This document shows, in pieces, positions 8,648 to 12,686 of a stretch of DNA of 12,686 nt. Under the pieces are notes generated by a model that saw only the letters and a program-made list of their open reading frames with translations, searched no databases and was not told where the DNA came from. Source of the stretch: Funneliformis mosseae (taxonomy: Eukaryota; Glomeromycota; Glomeromycetes; Glomerales; Glomeraceae). The position numbers were made by a program, and so were the translations under genes. The stretch is taken from positions 1 through 12,686 of the forward strand of contig CAJVPP010003066.1 in assembly GCA_910592005.1 (NCBI GenBank), given 5' to 3'. Numbering within the stretch: position 1 is the first letter of the stretch; every line of letters begins with the position of its first letter.

Positions 8648-9676
8648 ATGAATAATGTATATACCTTGAGAGATGTTAATAAAAAAAATGATATCTTAAC
8701 TGTGACTGGACGTCAGCTTGGTACTGCATATGGGTATGAACTTAAAGAGAAGTTATATTCTGCTTTCAGCTCTAAGGCTGAACTTAGAGATCTTAATGGA
8801 AAGTTAATAGATAAGTACAATGAGCAGGAAAAGGAGTATCAGTAAAGCTATAGTGATATTGAAAATAAGATTAGCCAGTTAAATGCATTTATTACTAAAG
8901 TTAGATTTCAACTTATTTCTAAATGGAAGTCTTATTCTAAGAGTCAATGTGAGCTTAAAGCTAAATATACAACTAAAATCCAATCGCTCAAATTAAAGAT
9001 TAAAACACTGAAGAGAGAGGGAATTTTAGCCTAAAAAGCTTCATCTATTGACAAGATCAAGATTCTCTCTTTTGAAGCTAAAATACATAAATTAGAAGGT
9101 AAGTTGAAGAATATAGATCTAGAGTATACATATCATGATTTGGAACTAGAATAAGTGTTTCATTATTCAGATACAATAGAAGGACTTTTAGAAAAGCTGA
9201 TTCAAATAAATTCATTTGATCCTAAAGAGATCGATTCTCTCAGGCTTAAATTAAAATGAGCAAATGAGGATCTTAGTTCAAAAGAATATATAATAGAATG
9301 TATAGAAAAAGGAACAGAGGTATTAAACATCATATATAAATGGAAGTTAGACTCCTTATCTTCAATACGATTAAATTTACTGGAGAAAAATGCTTATTTT
9401 CAAGAATTACTATCGAAGAAAGAGCCAAGAGACGCTTTGCATAATGAAGTAGATCCTTCACTTCCACCTATGAATAATTTATCGCAACATAATCCTGAAG
9501 AAATTCTTTTAATTCTTAATCCTTTATCCTAAATAATAGGTAACGCAAAAGTGATATCTTTATCAGCAACTGCTCCTATCATTGCAAGCTTCTTGATGTC
9601 ACTGATAATAATATATTCTATACTTAATTTACTACTAATTGTAATTATATGGATTGTAGTCAGAAAAAAGCTATAG
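8648..9676 (+). pseudogene. Coiled-coil protein with C-terminal membrane segment, broken by five stops
   Basis: A single frame of 342 codons runs from the ATG at 8648 to the TAG at 9674-9676 with no frameshift. In-frame stops are at 8843 (TAA), 9032 (TAA), 9152 (TAA), 9257 (TGA) and 9530 (TAA); each is one C-to-T change from Gln or Arg (TGA also from Trp). Residues from about 45 to 265 are rich in Lys, Glu, Leu and Ile with heptad-like spacing (coiled coil). A proline-containing linker (DPSLPPMNNLSQ) follows. Residues about 303-337 are strongly hydrophobic and followed by RKKL, which looks like a tail anchor or fusion-type membrane segment. The frame may originally have read through the TAGs at 9674, 9707 and 9728, all potential Gln. 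I do not recognise a named family. It is divergent from the small basic gene and convergent with the polymerase, so it is probably an accessory or structural protein of the same element. Expression as drawn would stop after 65 residues. Confidence 0.7.
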
Positions 9677-9808
9677 AATATATGGAAAAAAAGTAACCAA
9701 TATATTTAGACTAGTGATTTACATCTCTAGGTATATCTGAGGCTGGGTTATATGATCAGAGGTTAGAAGAAATCTATCACATAACCAGATTGAATATAGA
9801 AATTGAAG

Positions 9809-11787
9809 TTAGTCAGTATTATTGCACAAGAAAAAATATATAAATAATATTATATAAAGTATCTTACAAATAAATTTTCTTAGCTGAAATTGCCAGATCT
9901 TGTTAAGAGTACTTAATAATATATCTACTTCAGATGAATCATCAAAATATCTAAAAATTTATTATAAACCTTTTATATATTTTTTAAGCCAGTTTTTTGT
10001 TTTTCTCTGGAAATAATCATTGATCTTCTTTTTCTTTTTATCAGAATTCTTAATCTGCATTATTTTATCTGATGGCGATAGTTAAAATCTGTCATCTTTA
10101 TTAATGAAGCGTATGCACATTTCTATTGTTTGTTCTAAATAGTAGCTAATATTTATCTTTATATTAAACTCTTCTGTTTTATAAAGATTTTATTGCATGT
10201 GAGACCTCCTTTAGCCTTTCATTTAAACATTGCAACAAACTGATTAAAATCCCACTGCCTAAATCTAGTATCTCAGAGAACATTTTTAACAATTTTTTGA
10301 ATTGGACGTATTTTATTGATACTTATAGCCTTCTACATAATCTTTTCTCCGATAAACCTAAAGAGCTCAGAATTCTCTTGCTTTACAATATTAATTTCTT
10401 TTTTAAAGAGATTATCTGGTCTAAAATTTAATTCATCTTCATACCAAATTCTAAAGTACTTTTTTTGCCAGTAAAGCAGATGGGAAATAATACCTTTTCA
10501 TATGCCATCTTTAGATAAGAGGTTCCATTTTTTATCCTAAGATAGGCATTTATTTGATCGCGCAATTTTTTCATTACATTCATAGTAATTTTGACCATTT
10601 TAGTCCAGTATACTTTCTTAGAAAGTTCTTTTCTGAAGAAGGCTTCATCACATTTTCTGAAATAATTTTCTAGGCAGGTGAGATATAAAGAATCAGTATT
10701 ACCATATTTTATTCTAAACTCTTTCTTTATTATGAATTCTGAGACAAGATTAAGATTGTATTTTCTTGCTAAAGTAGTTTCTTAAGCTAATTTATAAAGA
10801 AAGATAGGAGATTTAGAGTTTCTAACTTCTCCATAAAAAGTGTTCATGTATACCATTAAAGCTCTTTACTTCAAATCAGAATAATCATAATCGAAGCATA
10901 TAAATGAATATTCTGAATTTAAGCTTTTCAGAATCTTTTTGTCTTTTTATTTAACTAAACTTATTATCTTCTCAAGGTGTAGCTTTTTCTTTTCTAGTGT
11001 GACAAGTTGTGTTTTAAGTTTTATTCTCTTGTTGAAAAATCTTCTAATACAATAGGATATAAGCCTTTCTTTTCAAAATAATTATCATATCTTACATTTC
11101 AAGCTTAGATGATATGGTTATTAAATGGAAACTCAATCTTATGTAAAATGTTTCCATTTTTTTCTGCAATATTAGCCTCTTTATATGTTAATATTATTTT
11201 ATCTAGAGAGAGATTATAAGCCATGATAAGATTAAATATAATAAGGCGAAATTCAATCCCGTTATAGATCTTCTTATTTCAATCCCCTTTTTAGATGAAA
11301 AAACATAGGTACCGGAATATTTCCCTTTTCTAAATCTTTAAAATCCTTATACTAAATACTATATCTCATTTAACAGCATATGCACTGAGGAAGTTTCGTA
11401 CCTTTATTCTATTTGCGCGATAATATAAGTCAAACAAAGATATATAAGAGATAGAAGCAATTTCTCTATAATCATTGATTATATATAGCTTTACTATAAG
11501 CTCTTAATAACGTAATGTGTCTATAATACAATAATTAGCTATTTTATGCATTTTTTTGTAGTTGATAGGGAAAGGTCTTTTTTCACCTCTAAATAGATTC
11601 TTCATATTTCATTATATAGCATATCTGCTTTAGCATTATTAACGTGTAATTCTTACGAACTATGACTATTAGACGGGGTATTCAAGTAATTTATTCTTTT
11701 TAATTGAGTAGTAATCTTTCAACGATTAATGAGTTTTATATCAGGTTGATTCTCAAAAGTGTTTGTACTATTATGATGAACAGTATT
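9809..11787 (-). pseudogene. Decayed family B DNA polymerase of a selfish or virus-like element
   Basis: Read on the minus strand from about 11787. An Exo III-like block (IANYCIIDTLRY, Asp at 11519-11521) is followed by a linker with [17 protein letters not shown]. Motif A reads GLNFALLY (11236-11259) where GLDFASLYPS is expected, so its metal-binding Asp has become Asn. KKGLYPIVLEDLFNKRIKL lies near 11060. Motif B is YMNTFYG (from 10850), motif C is KYGNTDSLYL (10680-10709) with YGDTDS changed to YGNTDS, and the KKKYF motif and RFIGEKIM follow at about 10460 and 10340. A C-terminal part with a Lys-rich segment (INDYFQRKTKNWLKKY) ends at 9809-9811. About 660 codons remain; the N-terminal exonuclease start is missing. 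Stops are at Gln, Arg or Trp positions, and shifts include the seven-T run at 10460-10466. The order of motifs A-B-C and the motif B context identify family B. It resembles polymerases of Polinton/Maverick, linear-plasmid and large DNA virus type; which one is open. It would copy the element's own DNA. Confidence 0.85.
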
Positions 11788-11838
11788 TTAATAGATTACC
11801 AATGATTTATAATTGTAAAATAATGTGTTTATTCACAA

Positions 11839-11905
11839 GTAAAATAATAAAAGTAAAAGAAATAAAAGAAACTAAGAAAATAGTATAAAGAAAAGAAAAG
11901 AAACG
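11839..11905. other. Polypurine tract
   Basis: The plus strand is almost all A and G with a recurring AAAG/AAAAGA pattern; the minus strand is correspondingly pyrimidine-rich. It lies upstream of the polymerase frame, between it and the 9-bp array. It may be untranslated leader or decayed N-terminal sequence. From here to 12051 I see no gene. Confidence 0.4.
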
Positions 11906-12051
11906 AATTATTGAAGCAAAAATATAATGCGATAGGCCAGTTGCCTCTAAACCACTAAAACTAACTTGTCAAGTTCCTATCTATTTGTCTTTTTACATAA
12001 ACTAAAAAGCTATCTATTTATATAAAATAAATTACATAGAGAGATATAACT

Positions 12052-12150
12052 AATATGTTTACTATATCAACTATGTCTAATATATTAACTATATCTAATA
12101 TATCAACTATGTTTAATATGTCAATTATGTTATATATATCTGACATATTA
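12052..12150. repeat. Eleven uninterrupted 9-bp units
   Basis: The 99 bases divide exactly into 11 units of 9 bp: AATATGTTT, ACTATATCA, ACTATGTCT, AATATATTA, ACTATATCT, AATATATCA, ACTATGTTT, AATATGTCA, ATTATGTTA, TATATATCT, GACATATTA. The consensus is close to AMTATRTYW. The last unit abuts the shared 14-mer at 12151. It is upstream of the polymerase frame (minus strand), or of whatever once lay to the right. The same period as the array at 8383-8590 indicates a common element structure. Confidence 0.8.
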
Positions 12151-12164
12151 TATAGTAGCAGTCA
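12151..12164 (+). repeat. 14-bp shared motif TATAGTAGCAGTCA, copy 2
   Basis: It is identical to 8619-8632 and in the same orientation, directly joined to the 9-bp array. No start codon or gene follows here; within about 90 bases the sequence passes into a Tc1 element, which may have replaced the downstream gene. Confidence 0.65.
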
Positions 12165-12254
12165 TAAGTATCTGACCGCCTTTAATACTGGCTACAAGTA
12201 AGTAAATTCAAAATTTTTATTTTATTTAAAAAATACATAACTAACTAACTAAAA

Positions 12255-12686
12255 TTAATACATTATGTAGTCACTATTTGACTCTATAAGTGCAGCTGTA
12301 CGCCTTTTCATGCTAGCTACTAAATTCGCAGTAAGTACAGGTGATAATCAATTCCATTCTTTTGTAAGTTCTCCTTTTAATCCTCTAATTGATCGAATTT
12401 TTTTTTTGTGTATTAATTTTCATTAACCTCTAAATATTTTCTATAGGGTTTTAGTCTAGAGATATTAATGACTAAGAAAGTATCTCAATGCCATTTTCTT
12501 CCTTCTATTTTTTCACGATTTTTAATCGATACTTTGGATCATTATCTTCTTGCAAGATCCAATCTATGTTACCTTCACTAAAAAGTTTAAAGGTGGAAGC
12601 CAGAAGACTCTTCTCATAAATAGTACACATAAATTCAGCATTAAGGTTCCTCTGAAAGCAAAATAGCTTACCAAATCCAGAAGCAG
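12255..12686 (-). pseudogene. Tc1-family transposase, C-terminal part, runs off the window
   Basis: On the minus strand, entering at 12686, the frame reads WILQEDNDPKYRLKIVKK, then KEENGIEIL, then NPIENI followed by a TAG at 12430-12432. These are the second and third catalytic boxes of Tc1: Asp at 12544-12546 and Glu at 12439-12441, with exactly 34 residues between them (DD34E). Stops at 12505, 12472 and 12430 (all TAG) fall where Trp is conserved, and the TAA at 12451 is one change from Gln. A one-base shift in the ten-T run at 12398-12407 leads into RGLKGELTKEWN, and the C-terminus NLVASMKRRTAALIES ends at the TAA 12255-12257. The N-terminal DNA-binding region and first Asp lie outside the window. 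The enzyme would cut at TA targets; this copy is dead. Confidence 0.88.

Noticed and set aside
113..9676. An altered genetic code with TAA/TAG as Gln and TGA as Trp, as in some ciliates
   Set aside because: It fits many sites, but in the DDE transposase TGA also lies at likely Arg and TAG at the invariant Trp, frames contain indels, and catalytic residues are lost. Pseudogene decay explains all of this.
11926..11975. Possible tRNA in the relatively GC-rich stretch around GCGATAGGCCAGTTGCC
   Set aside because: No cloverleaf with acceptor pairing, TPsiC box or anticodon arm could be laid out.
1..12686. Bacterial-type operons, ribosome binding sites or CRISPR array
   Set aside because: No Shine-Dalgarno-linked frames or regularly spaced identical repeats with unique spacers; the GT-AG intron and fungal-type transposons indicate eukaryotic DNA.

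Overview
The window is eukaryotic nuclear DNA, very AT-rich, and made almost wholly of decayed transposable and other selfish elements. I found no intact cellular gene, rRNA, tRNA or CRISPR array. The recognisable proteins are zinc-knuckle Gag, a retropepsin-like Gag-Pro, DDE transposases, Tc1, a family B DNA polymerase, and a large unnamed repeat protein with one short GT-AG intron. As I recall these families, they look most like those in arbuscular mycorrhizal fungi of the Rhizophagus/Glomus group. The organism call rests on recall and composition, not on a search.

Layout. 113-900 (+) is a Gag-like CCHC protein in one frame with stops. 1303-3843 (+) is one long decayed protein with a 58-bp intron and a C-terminal Cys/His zinc motif, probably a transposase. 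4155-5010 (+) is a Gag-protease remnant whose catalytic Asp is lost. 5098-7514 is a DNA transposon with CACGTG repeats at both ends and a minus-strand DDE transposase (5223-7242). A 139-bp miniature TA-flanked element (7285-7423) is nested in it. 7739-11787 looks like one multigene element: a minus-strand basic protein (7739-8350), a divergent plus-strand coiled-coil protein with a C-terminal membrane segment (8648-9676), and a convergent minus-strand family B DNA polymerase (9809-11787). Two arrays of 9-bp units (8383-8590 and 12052-12150), each followed by the same 14-mer, TATAGTAGCAGTCA, mark the promoter side of this element. A Tc1 transposase with exact DD34E spacing enters from the right edge (12255-12686, -).

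Decay. Nearly all in-frame stops fall where the surrounding reading predicts Gln (CAA/CAG to TAA/TAG), Arg (CGA to TGA) or Trp (TGG to TGA/TAG). These are C-to-T changes on one strand or the other. The same class of change converts catalytic Asp to Asn in polymerase motifs A and C. Most frameshifts sit in A or T runs of 7-10 bases, so some could be sequencing errors. The most interesting unit is the polymerase-bearing module with its paired 9-bp arrays, a likely relic of a self-replicating DNA element or fungal virus-like element.
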